Assembly (NCBI GenBank): GCA_017415025.1
Contig: JAFQJH010000018.1
Coordinates: 49,519 to 113,518 of the forward strand
DNA from: Clostridia bacterium
GTDB taxonomy: Bacteria > Bacillota > Clostridia > Oscillospirales > Acutalibacteraceae
Reading direction: 5' to 3'
Length of the DNA: 64,000 nt
The stretch's first letter is position 1. Every line of letters begins with the position of its first letter. The translations under genes were made by a program, and so were the position numbers. Shown piece by piece: positions 32,553 through 42,000 of this stretch. A model generated the notes under the pieces. The model was not told the origin of the DNA, made no database searches, and was given only the letters and a program-made list of their open reading frames with translations.

Positions 32553-34709
32553 TAAGTAAAGTACAGAATCGTTCGTTTCAATGCTTTTACCGTTTACCGT
32601 TAAATCAGCGTTTTCGGGAAGATACAGAACAACCTGTGAGCTTTCAGGATATTCAAGATTTATTTTTGTTTTTCCGTCAGCCTCGGTAATATCAAGCTTT
32701 ATTTCGCCGATAATCGCAGGAACGGTGCAGGAAATATTCTTATGCAAGCCGTACTGCGGTCTGACTTCGATTTTTTCATAGCCTGCAGCAAGCGGCTTTA
32801 TGCCTGCAACGTGCTTACTCATAATCACAAGTGGACCGCCCGTCCACGCATGGTTTGACGTACCGTCCTTCTTAATCCAGTTTTCCCAAAGAGTTGAGTA
32901 GTCCTCCTCAATCATCTCTTTGTATCGCTCACACATTCTCTGCTCTGCAAGTGCAAATTCACCCATTCTGCACAGCGATTCGAGAACGTAATACTCCATA
33001 TAGGGACTTGCGTTTCTTGTGTTAAAGAGGATATTTTTAAGTGCGCTGTAATTCTCTTCGGGGCAGATTCCCGAAAGAACGGCAACCGCATTACCTCTGT
33101 CGTCATAACCGTCATTTTCCGGGTCGGCATAGCCCTCGCCCGTCCACAAGGTCTGATATGCGGTGTAAAGCGACTTCATACGACTGTCAAAACCGCTTGC
33201 ATCCTCCTCAAATCCGAGAAGCTCCGCCATATTCTTAACGCAGGATAAGGCATAATAATACCAGGCGTTTTCAAGCGGTGTAACGTCGATTTTGTCGCCC
33301 CAATCCTGCCAATCCCACGAACCCGACCTGTGCTCGAGGAGTCCGTTTTCCTGAGTCTTCCAGAGGTTGAGATAATCAACGGCATAAGAATAAACAGATT
33401 TAATAAAATCCTTATTACCCGTATACATATAATAAGTCCAGAAGCCGCAGACACCTGCAAGCTGTTGGCACGGAAGCTCAAAGTAGTCGTTTTTAATCGG
33501 CACGACCGTCTGCAACACCTTTGTTTCGGGGTCAACATAGGAAAGCATTGCGCTGACACCCTTGCGGTAAAGCTTATACGACGACGGGGCAAGACAGTAC
33601 ATCGTCATCATCATTTCATTCGTTACGTCACCCCACCATTGAGCTCTTTCGCGGTCGGGACAATCCATAAAATTATCACGCATTGTAACGTAGAGAGTGC
33701 GCAAGGATTTTTGCCAAAGTGTATTCATAGCGTTGTTTTCGCATTTAAACTCTCCGCAGAATTCAGTATTGTAACCGCTCTCTCTGTATTTAAGACTGAT
33801 AATCTTAACTCCTGACGGAATTTCATAGGTAATATGCTCACCGTTAAACCACGCGGGAGATTCGAACGACTGCAAGCCGTCCTTTGTGACATAGGTGCTG
33901 TGAATTGCTCCCGTGTAAGTATTTTCGGTTGTTATTACGATTTTTTTGCCTGCGGCTGACTCAACCTCAAGGTAAGGGGTAAGCTGTGCGTTATACGGTG
34001 CATTGAGGGTGATTTTCTTCTTCAGGCGGAAGCTCTTTCCCTCATAATCCTTACTGTTGAGATAATCCTTAAGGCCGAAATCCTTGAACTGCGGAATATC
34101 TCTTGAATAGATTTCGCCCCAACAGCCTTCGCCGCCGACCGAATATTCGTCAGCCTTCTGCCAGCCTGAAAAATCATAACGGAACTTATTCCAATGTGCA
34201 AGCTCGTCGCGCGCATCATAGTAAACATTACTTTCGGGAAGTCTGTAATTCGGCTGGAGCTTTCCCGTATCATCCTTGAAGGCAGGATTTTTAATCACGC
34301 TCCAGCTATTATCGGAAAGAACGGAAATTTCATCATTCTCTGCTTCAAAAAGCAGTCCGCCCTGACCTGCATCGGAGCTCGAATAGCTCGCTTCATTACC
34401 CCAATACCATACAAGCACGCTGATGAGATTATCTCCCGGAACAAGATACGGTGCGATATCAACCTCATCAAAATAACAGCCCGTAGGAGTCGGGCCTCTT
34501 TTAAGACCGCCTTCGCGGACAACACTTTTTCCGTTGATGTAAAGCCAATATTTATTTTCAGCCGCAATTTTAGCGTTAAACTGTTCGGGAGTATCGGTTA
34601 CACTGAATTTCTTGTTAAAGCAAAGCCAGACGTTTTTGCTTGATTTTTCACTTTCAAGCCATATCCATTTTGCTTTCCAATCGGTTTTGAGTTCTCTGCT
34701 GTATTCCAT
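32550..34709 (-). CDS. Alpha-L-rhamnosidase-like glycoside hydrolase (GH78 type)
   Basis: 719 residues. N-terminal beta-sandwich (AKWIWLESEKSSKNVWLCFNK..., typical rhamnosidase N-domain), then an (alpha/alpha)6 barrel with DCPDRERAQWWGDV, the hallmark GH78 catalytic-region motif, and NHAWTGGP near the C-terminal domain. Cleaves rhamnose or a similar sugar from plant or microbial glycans; intracellular. The ATG at 34709 with AGGTGAT is chosen. Third gene of an operon with an MFS transporter and a phosphoesterase; overlaps none with the ATG choice but starts 5 bp after the upstream stop. Confidence 0.85.
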   Translation of the reverse strand: MEYSRELKTDWKAKWIWLESEKSSKNVWLCFNKKFSVTDTPEQFNAKIAAENKYWLYINGKSVVREGGLKRGPTPTGCYFDEVDIAPYLVPGDNLISVLVWYWGNEASYSSSDAGQGGLLFEAENDEISVLSDNSWSVIKNPAFKDDTGKLQPNYRLPESNVYYDARDELAHWNKFRYDFSGWQKADEYSVGGEGCWGEIYSRDIPQFKDFGLKDYLNSKDYEGKSFRLKKKITLNAPYNAQLTPYLEVESAAGKKIVITTENTYTGAIHSTYVTKDGLQSFESPAWFNGEHITYEIPSGVKIISLKYRESGYNTEFCGEFKCENNAMNTLWQKSLRTLYVTMRDNFMDCPDRERAQWWGDVTNEMMMTMYCLAPSSYKLYRKGVSAMLSYVDPETKVLQTVVPIKNDYFELPCQQLAGVCGFWTYYMYTGNKDFIKSVYSYAVDYLNLWKTQENGLLEHRSGSWDWQDWGDKIDVTPLENAWYYYALSCVKNMAELLGFEEDASGFDSRMKSLYTAYQTLWTGEGYADPENDGYDDRGNAVAVLSGICPEENYSALKNILFNTRNASPYMEYYVLESLCRMGEFALAEQRMCERYKEMIEEDYSTLWENWIKKDGTSNHAWTGGPLVIMSKHVAGIKPLAAGYEKIEVRPQYGLHKNISCTVPAIIGEIKLDITEADGKTKINLEYPESSQVVLYLPENADLTVNGKSIETNDSVLYL

Positions 34710-34714
34710 AATTA

Positions 34715-36043
34715 TCACCTGAGTCTGAATTCGGCATTATTATCGGAAAAGCCCTTGTTATTTCCGATAGTATCAATGAGCATTTTTTCAAGATTAACGT
34801 CAATTCCGTCCTTTGAAAGCTTCGGCTCAACTTTGCGGATAACAAACGAAAATCTCTTCAACACGCGTAAAACAGCATCATAAACGGGCGTTCCCTTGAC
34901 ATAAGGCATATCGCCGAAAAAAATCCCCAATCCGACCTCTTGGATAAAATCGGTCAGCTTCTTTTGAGCCAGGCTCTTGTCAACCTTAATTACAAGCAGA
35001 CGAGCCAGAGTGCCGACAGTGGCATTTTCAATAAAGCGGTGTCCGAGCTTTTTGAGATGCTTCACTATCCCCTCGCCGCCGTCGAGCGCACCGAGCACGC
35101 GATTGAGAATTGCCTGCGCAAATTGACGGTCGAAATACTCACGCGGAGAGAGCCCGTTTGTATCAACGCCGAAATCACCGACATCAAGCGTCTCGACTTT
35201 GAGGTCAGATGCTTCATCTACCGTTATTTTGCGGTATTTTGCAGGACTGCCGACAAGGCAGGAGGTGCAGATATCAATAAGACGATTGCCCTTTTCGCTG
35301 TAAAACTCGTTTATACTCTGGATGTGCATATGTCCCGTCAAGGCAAGCTCAACACCGTTATCAGCAAGGAAAGATGCAAACGCTCGCCAATTCCTGAGCT
35401 TAGCATCACCGACGAGGTCAAATACGGGAACGGACGGAATTATCGGGTAATGGCATATTGCAAAAACCGAGCAGTTATCCGCCTTCGCTTGGTCGAGCTG
35501 TATCTTAACCCAAGCCATAAGCTCCTCATCAACCGTACCCTTTGCGATATTCTCACCGTCACAGTTAACGGCAAGCATACGGACACCGTCAGCAATCTGC
35601 GCTATGTAGGAGTGGGTTCTTTTGTCAAAAGCAAGGGCATCCGAATAGCCGAAATCCTTATAAAAATCGTAAAGCTCGTCAAAGTCTGTGCCCTCAACCT
35701 CTATGCGTTCGTCATTTTTATATCCGTAAGAATATTCATTATAATCGTGACCCGCAGTTATGACAAAATTCTTTTTGCCCTTTTCCTTGAGCTTATAAAG
35801 CTCCTTTACAAAGCTCTTATGACTTTCTTTTTCACCGTTTTTGGTAAGGTCGCCGGGAAGAATGACAATATCTGTCTCGTTGTCCTGTGCGATACGTTCA
35901 AAAGTCGACGAAATTATCGCACTGCTCTCCCTCATAAAAAATTGTTCGCGCTTCATATAGCTTTCAAAAGCCTTGCCTTCAACACCAAGGCTGTTTTCGA
36001 AATAATGGGTATCTGTTATAAGATAAAAACTGACCTTATTCAT
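34715..36043 (-). CDS. Cytoplasmic metallophosphoesterase
   Basis: 442 residues. Motifs: LITDTHYFENS, LPGDLTKNGEKESH, ITAGHDYN (where GNHD is usual, so Asn is missing), CHYPIIP and GHMHIQS. A helical C-terminal region of about 150 residues is of unknown function. No signal peptide. Between an OPA-like transporter and a GH78 enzyme, it may release phosphate from an imported phosphorylated glycan; inference only. ATG at 36043 with AAGGGTGA. Confidence 0.82.
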   Translation of the reverse strand: MNKVSFYLITDTHYFENSLGVEGKAFESYMKREQFFMRESSAIISSTFERIAQDNETDIVILPGDLTKNGEKESHKSFVKELYKLKEKGKKNFVITAGHDYNEYSYGYKNDERIEVEGTDFDELYDFYKDFGYSDALAFDKRTHSYIAQIADGVRMLAVNCDGENIAKGTVDEELMAWVKIQLDQAKADNCSVFAICHYPIIPSVPVFDLVGDAKLRNWRAFASFLADNGVELALTGHMHIQSINEFYSEKGNRLIDICTSCLVGSPAKYRKITVDEASDLKVETLDVGDFGVDTNGLSPREYFDRQFAQAILNRVLGALDGGEGIVKHLKKLGHRFIENATVGTLARLLVIKVDKSLAQKKLTDFIQEVGLGIFFGDMPYVKGTPVYDAVLRVLKRFSFVIRKVEPKLSKDGIDVNLEKMLIDTIGNNKGFSDNNAEFRLR

Positions 36044-36059
36044 AAAAATCACCCTTCGT

Positions 36060-37283
36060 TTATGCTTTTTTCACTTTGTGCGTAACAACAGCAGAAACAA
36101 CACAAACCGCAAACGCCGTTACAGTGAAAAGAAGAATACAAATAAACACATCGTTCCAGCCGTTTGTATCTGCAATTTTACCGAGCAGAGAGGTGCTCAA
36201 CGTACTGCCGACATAACAGAATGTATTGAGCAAGCCTGCCGAGAGTCCCGAGTCGATTTTATCCCTCGAATAAAGAGGAACAACACTGGTGATAACGTTA
36301 TTTATTGCCGACATAAGACAGGCTATTCCGCCGAAAAGTGCGAGTGTGAGCGGAACGGATTTCAGGTTGATTGTTACAATAATCAGACCCGAAAGCAGCA
36401 TTGCAGCAAAATAGAAAATACCGTTGAGTATGTTTTCATCCTTCTGCTTTTTATGAAGCGCCTTTACGAGCGACGCACCGAAAATCGAAAGCACAGGAAG
36501 AAGAAGAGTGACGATAATCGAAAGTGATGACGGCACTCCGAACTCTTCCTTGAGAATTGACGGAACCCACGTTGTAGCGCCGTCCTTGATAAATCCGTTA
36601 GTCACCGCAGAAATGAGAATTGCGATAATGCTGACAACGAATATGGGGGTAAGCGTAAGCTTTTTACCTATCTTCTTTTCTGTAAGCTGTACTTCCCTCT
36701 TGCCCTTCTGAATGGTACTCATTCCGATAAACCAAAGCACACCAACAGCACCGACAACCGCTGATGCGACATAAAAGATGCTTGTCCAGCTCAGTTCCAA
36801 TGCAGAGAAAAGTGCCGCAAGACCGTAGGCAGTAAACGTACCCGCCGCAACGGTTGTGCTCATCACCATTACGGCTTTCGGGAGCTTGTCATCCGCAAGA
36901 TTATCAGAGAGGGTTTTGATAAGCGATGACCAGAGAATTGACTGGAATACACCGTTGAAAAACCACAGATATTTCATTGCATCAATACCCTGACAGAAGG
37001 TCATTGACAGATTGACAATACACGACGCGGCAAGTGCAATCGTTACGGAATATTTTGTATTGTATCTTTTCGAAAGCAGTCCGTTGACTAACTGACCCGC
37101 ACCGTAAGCGAAGAAAAAGAACGAGCTGACCGTTCCCGCCGCTTCCTTTGTTGTGCCGAGCTGTGACAGAATTTCGACCATTGAGGCGTTGTAATTGAGC
37201 CTTGCTACATACGCCGCCGTGTATGCCGCCCAGCAGAGAAAAATAAGAAAATTTGATTTTTTGTTGCTTAAAGACTTTGTCAT
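36060..37283 (-). CDS. MFS transporter, OPA (sugar phosphate/glycerol-3-phosphate) like
   Basis: 407 residues, 12 membrane segments in two halves with a cytoplasmic basic loop (QKGKREVQLTEKKIGKK) between TM6 and TM7. FFFAYGAGQLVNGLLSKRYN near the first loop resembles the UhpT/GlpT motif. Likely imports an organic phosphate or sugar for the two enzymes downstream (16 bp and 5 bp gaps). Own promoter; weak AGAAAG ribosome binding site. Confidence 0.85.
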   Translation of the reverse strand: MTKSLSNKKSNFLIFLCWAAYTAAYVARLNYNASMVEILSQLGTTKEAAGTVSSFFFFAYGAGQLVNGLLSKRYNTKYSVTIALAASCIVNLSMTFCQGIDAMKYLWFFNGVFQSILWSSLIKTLSDNLADDKLPKAVMVMSTTVAAGTFTAYGLAALFSALELSWTSIFYVASAVVGAVGVLWFIGMSTIQKGKREVQLTEKKIGKKLTLTPIFVVSIIAILISAVTNGFIKDGATTWVPSILKEEFGVPSSLSIIVTLLLPVLSIFGASLVKALHKKQKDENILNGIFYFAAMLLSGLIIVTINLKSVPLTLALFGGIACLMSAINNVITSVVPLYSRDKIDSGLSAGLLNTFCYVGSTLSTSLLGKIADTNGWNDVFICILLFTVTAFAVCVVSAVVTHKVKKA

Positions 37284-37350
37284 TTTATACTTTCTTTCTG
37301 TTAATATGGTTTCAACTTTATTTTTTGCGCTATCCGCAAAAACTACCTAG

Positions 37351-37379
37351 AATATACCATAATTCCGCCTGAAGTTCAA
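37351..37379 (-). promoter_or_regulatory. Promoter of the MFS/phosphoesterase/GH78 operon
   Basis: Minus strand TTGAAC (37374-37379), 17-bp spacer, TATATT (37351-37356). A small hairpin TTTTTGCG/CGCAAAAA lies in the leader (about 37320-37345). Confidence 0.65.
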
Positions 37380-37543
37380 TTGTTTTTATTGAGGAGGTTA
37401 GTAAAGTATATATTTTACACAAAAATCACCAAAATAATTATAACAGAACTCGTCTAGCGCAGTTTACTTTATTTAATTTCTTTACAGTCACAAGAAAAAG
37501 TTCACAATAATTCTTACAGTTTTTGTTGTAACTTGTCTTTTTG

Positions 37544-37593
37544 AAAAATCCCTTAAATAGACTTAAAAAACTAAGTCTATTTAAGGGATTTTC
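37544..37593 (-). terminator. Terminator at the 3' end of the EPS locus
   Basis: AAAATCCCTTAAATAGACTTA / TAAGTCTATTTAAGGGATTTT with AAAAAC loop: a perfect 21-bp stem about 110 bp downstream of the flippase gene. The rest of 37390-37700 is AT-rich and holds no supported gene. Confidence 0.8.
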
Positions 37594-37702
37594 ATTAATC
37601 TTCAGTATACACAGAAATTATATCCGTCACACAAAAGCGCTTGTCACTCATCATTATTACTTCAAACAAGGGGCTTAGGTCAAGCTTCTAAGAAAAAGCA
37701 TT

Positions 37703-39022
37703 CTAACAAACATTTTTGAAACGCTCTCTAACACTATAAAAAATTTTCTTCAGCAAAAGAAAAACATATTTAGGATTTACACCTTTCAGCATCAATTGGC
37801 TACTTTCTCTTATAGATGGTATTAAAAAGCTTAAAACAACATTTGTAAAAACTTGCGTTGCAACCGCCGAAATAGCAGCACCAACGGTACCCATTGCTGT
37901 TATTAGAATAATATTTATCAGTATATTAAAAATAGCGCCTAACAAATTAACAATCCATAGACACTTTTGCTTTCCTTCACCCAAAATCCAAATATTTCGA
38001 ATCGTACCTAAATAGGAAAAAACCGCCATCCAACACATAACTCTTAAAAGCTGAGCACTTGGTAAATATTCCGTGCCGTAAAGAGCATTTATAATTATAT
38101 TTGAAAACAACGAAATGATTACACTTTGTATAATTGTTCCAGCTATTATAATCGAATATAATTTAACAAGTCTTGATTTATAAGCATTAATATTTTGTTC
38201 TCTAACCGCCAATATAGATGGACGAGCTGAATCAATTATGGCGTTAAAAATAAAGCCTGTAATATTAACACAATTCGCAGATGCTGAAAAAAAACCAACA
38301 GCAGTTTCATCCATAAATAGTTTTAGAACTATGCTGCCGATATGATTAAAAGTTGCTACCATAACAGCCGAAAGGATATAATGCTTACTAACAGAAAGCA
38401 TTTTTTTTCCAACATCAAATGAAAAAGAAAGTTTTTGTTTGCCAATCCTTCTATAAATAACCACAAGTAATACGGAAATAACCAAAAAATCCAATGCTTG
38501 TGATACAGCAAACCAATATATACTTTTACCAGATACCAGCAGAAATATCTTATATATCGATACAGTTAAGTAAGCAACAATTGAAACAACAGATATATAC
38601 TTTGATAACAATTTAGCTTGATACCAATACTGAATCATTTCAAACGCTTGAAATATCAGACTTAAAGAGTATAACAAGCATACAATAATTATTTCATTTT
38701 CGCCATAGTTTACAATGCTAACAAACAAGCCCACACCTAAAACACAACATAGTGATGATGCAAAACTCAAGATTAACGATGTTCCAACAATCGTTCCCTC
38801 TTTTTCAGGTTTATTGACAATTTCCTGAACCAAAGTGTTCCTAAATCCAAGTTGCATTATCGGTGTTAAAAATGCAACAATTGATGCTGCGTAATTAACA
38901 ATGCCATAGTTTGATGGGCCAAGATAACGTGCTGTGAACATTCCAATCATCAAGCCTAATGCAGACTGAATTATCTTGCACACAATTATCCATGTTGCAT
39001 TTTTAAGAACACGACTATTCAT
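37703..39022 (-). CDS. Oligosaccharide flippase (Wzx/MOP family)
   Basis: 439 residues, about 12 membrane segments. N-terminus MNSRVLKNATWIIVCKIIQSALG and the segment MFTARYLGPSNYGIVNYAASIVAF are typical of polysaccharide flippases. Moves the lipid-linked repeat unit to the outer face for polymerisation. Last gene of the EPS locus, about 66 bp after the giant surface protein gene. ATG follows AGAGGA. AT-rich codon use like the neighbouring glycosyltransferase genes. Confidence 0.92.
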   Translation of the reverse strand: MNSRVLKNATWIIVCKIIQSALGLMIGMFTARYLGPSNYGIVNYAASIVAFLTPIMQLGFRNTLVQEIVNKPEKEGTIVGTSLILSFASSLCCVLGVGLFVSIVNYGENEIIIVCLLYSLSLIFQAFEMIQYWYQAKLLSKYISVVSIVAYLTVSIYKIFLLVSGKSIYWFAVSQALDFLVISVLLVVIYRRIGKQKLSFSFDVGKKMLSVSKHYILSAVMVATFNHIGSIVLKLFMDETAVGFFSASANCVNITGFIFNAIIDSARPSILAVREQNINAYKSRLVKLYSIIIAGTIIQSVIISLFSNIIINALYGTEYLPSAQLLRVMCWMAVFSYLGTIRNIWILGEGKQKCLWIVNLLGAIFNILINIILITAMGTVGAAISAVATQVFTNVVLSFLIPSIRESSQLMLKGVNPKYVFLLLKKIFYSVRERFKNVC

Positions 39023-39048
39023 TAGAATCCTCTTCTATAACTTTTTAA

Positions 39049-39084
39049 CCAACACCGCGAGGGTTTCGCGGTGTTGGTTTTAAA
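39049..39084. terminator. Hairpin between the giant surface protein and flippase genes
   Basis: CCAACACCGCG / CGCGGTGTTGG, 11-bp perfect stem. On the minus strand the tail is GGTTAAAAAG, without a T-run, so it may slow or trim rather than fully terminate transcription into the flippase gene. Confidence 0.55.
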
Positions 39085-39088
39085 AACT

Positions 39089-42000
39089 TTACTTTGTGAT
39101 CATATAACCATTCTCATTGAAAATCTGAACCGATGCATAAGGTACGATACCGTTATTTACCCATACAGTGTACTCGCCTACTGCAAGCTGTCCTGCTGTA
39201 CGTACGTAAATGTAACGCTTAACACCTTCCACCTCGATCTCTGTCAAACCGAGATTTACCTGCTTCATTCCGTCTACATAGTAGTAAAGTGTTCCGTTCT
39301 CATTGACGATGCCATTGAGTTTCTCATCTTCCACTACCATATATCCGTTTTCATCAAAGGTTTGAACTGAGCCATAAGGTACGATACCGTTATTTACCCA
39401 TACAGTGTACTCGCCTACTGCAAGCTGTCCTGCTGTACGTACGTAAATGTAACGCTTAACACCTTCCACTTCGATCTCTGTCAAACCGAGATTTAACTGA
39501 ACCTCACCATTGATCAGATAATACAGTCCTTCAGCAGCCTCAAAAATACCGGTTGTATCGGGATAAGAAATCAGTTTACCTGTATCATCAAAGATATACG
39601 CAATAGGATCGGAATTGTTGTTACTCTTGATAACATGATTGCCAACTGCACAGTATCCATTAGAATCAAAGAAATATGTATGACCATCAATTTCAACCCA
39701 TTTATGAATATACCAACTGGGACCATAATAGTATCTAATACCTTCTCCAGTTACACGCCATACACCATCTGTTAAGGCACCATTGTCATCAAATACATAC
39801 TTAACATTCGGGAAATAATAGAGCTCTCCAATGGTTGCAAAGTACAACTCATCATTAAAGTAATACCATTCATTCTCAATTGTCTGCCAACCGGATACTA
39901 AACTACCACCAATTGCATAGTATGTCTTATTGAAGCTTTTAAACAAACCGGTATACAAATTCTTATCATCAACAATACCATTTGCATCAAAATAAACAAA
40001 AGTATTGGAAATCACCTGAGGTCCGGTTAATTTTATACCATCTACATAATAAGAAGTGTTATCATCGTTCCATCCTTCAGCAACAACAACGCCGTCAACA
40101 TAAGTTTTGCCGTCTGTATAAACGCCATTGAACAATTCACCGCCATTTACACAAGCGAGCTTACCGTCGGAATTGATTGCGTACTCGTGACCTGTTGCTT
40201 CAACAGTTGTACCCCAAACAAGAATTGCTCCACAACCGTCGGCTGTATCACAGCTATGACCTTTTTCTGTTTCTGTTACACAAGAACATCCGGTACAGAA
40301 TACACGGCCGATGTATCCTTCTTCAGTACAAGTTGCAGCCTTATCCTGCGGTGCTCCTGCTGAATGGAGATGCCAACTACTCTTATCATATTGAGTAAAA
40401 TACTCATACTTCTGAGTAGTGTTTAATTTACCCCACCAACATCCAATCTGACGCTCAGTATTAACCTGAATCTTATCTCCTGAAAAGCTTTCAGTGGTGT
40501 TGTCGGTATACTCAACCAAACCGGCCAAAGGATTGATAATAACAGCATAGTTATGACCTACAAATTCATTCCAACATTCATAGGGGTCATACATACTATT
40601 TCCGTTCAAGTCACTGTCTCCGCCGGAAGAAGGAAGATATCCGGGGTATGTTTCTTCTTTGAATTCCCAGGTCTGAAGAGGAATAGATACAATCGCCTGT
40701 TCTCCGCTTGCTTCTACAGTTCCTGTGCGTTCAATTTCAATGTATGCAAGATTCTCTCCTGCAAGATCAGTAGTATAAGTCGCACTAAAACCATACAATG
40801 TAACCATGTGGTCAAGAAGCCAATTGTTTACATTGTTCAGGTCAAGAGTAAGAGTTACTTTTTCGACATTTTCAACATTCTTAGCAATAACATCAATCCA
40901 ATACTGTGAACCTGTCGGAACTAAAGCAGCATCAGTCTGCGGCTTAATCCAAATGTTTGCATCATTATTTTCAGCATTCACCTGAATCTTTCTGATAACT
41001 GATGCATAATTTCCTGACATATCGCAAATAGTGAATTTAACAGTGTGCACACCGTTTTTGAGATCTGTAGCAGGAATAGAAATATTCTTTCCGTTAAATG
41101 TGCAGTCAACCTCGTTACCGTCGATATAAGCTCTTGCGGTTGCTGCATCCAAACCTGTAGCATTTACAAATGTTGTATCTTCAGTAACGTTTACTGCAAA
41201 TCCGATATTGTTGTAATTGGTAACAGTAGCACTGTTACGCTGATTATTCAGGTATTTATCCTCTGTCGAAATAGGCTCAACATACTGAACCTCGCCAAAA
41301 TTGGGAGCTTCTCTGTCATCACAAGCTTCAGAATAATCCACGATCAAATTGTCAATAAAGAAAGTATTGATACCGGCAACACCGGGTGTGGTTTGCCAAT
41401 TATACTCGCCGCTGGTGCCACCGTTAAGCTGACAGCTTATCTCAATTCTTGCACCTGCGCCGCCAGTCGGATTAGCCGGATCCCAGGCCTGGTTTTGACT
41501 GAGAGTTATGCTGTCATATTCACTGACATCAACTGCGCAGTATACCCAACCGGATTCTTCAAAGTATAAGGAATCACCATAATTGATGGGATATGCATCA
41601 ATACCAACATTTTCTCCATCCTTCACGCCTGTAAAGCAGAATCTTACAGCTACACTTACAGCATCCTTGGGAAAATATACCCATGCACCGAGTGTCTTGG
41701 CATTTTCATAAGTAACAGTTTCTCCTGCCCAACGCAAAGCAGCACCAAGCCAGTTAAGTGTACCATAGGTGGTATCAGAATATACAGCTGCTGCACCGTT
41801 TCCATCATGAACCATTCCGTTTTCGGATGTTACGGGATAGCTGTTGAGAATATTATTATATGCACTAATACCGGGCTTTGCATGATTTCCATTCTTTCGT
41901 TGCTGCAGATGTTCAACATACCAACCTGTACCGAATCCATCTTCAAAATCCCAAATAACTTCTGAAGCCTTACCGAATACTACTTCCATAGTTGCAGTAA

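Noticed and set aside
34940-36085. 381-residue reading frame on the + strand
   Set aside because: Lies fully antisense to the metallophosphoesterase, which has intact motifs; no ribosome binding site or recognisable domain.
40600-40640. Dockerin-like loop DSDLNGNSMYDP in the giant protein, suggesting a cellulosome
   Set aside because: Only one calcium-loop-like segment is visible; a dockerin needs a duplicated pair. No scaffoldin or other dockerin proteins in the window.
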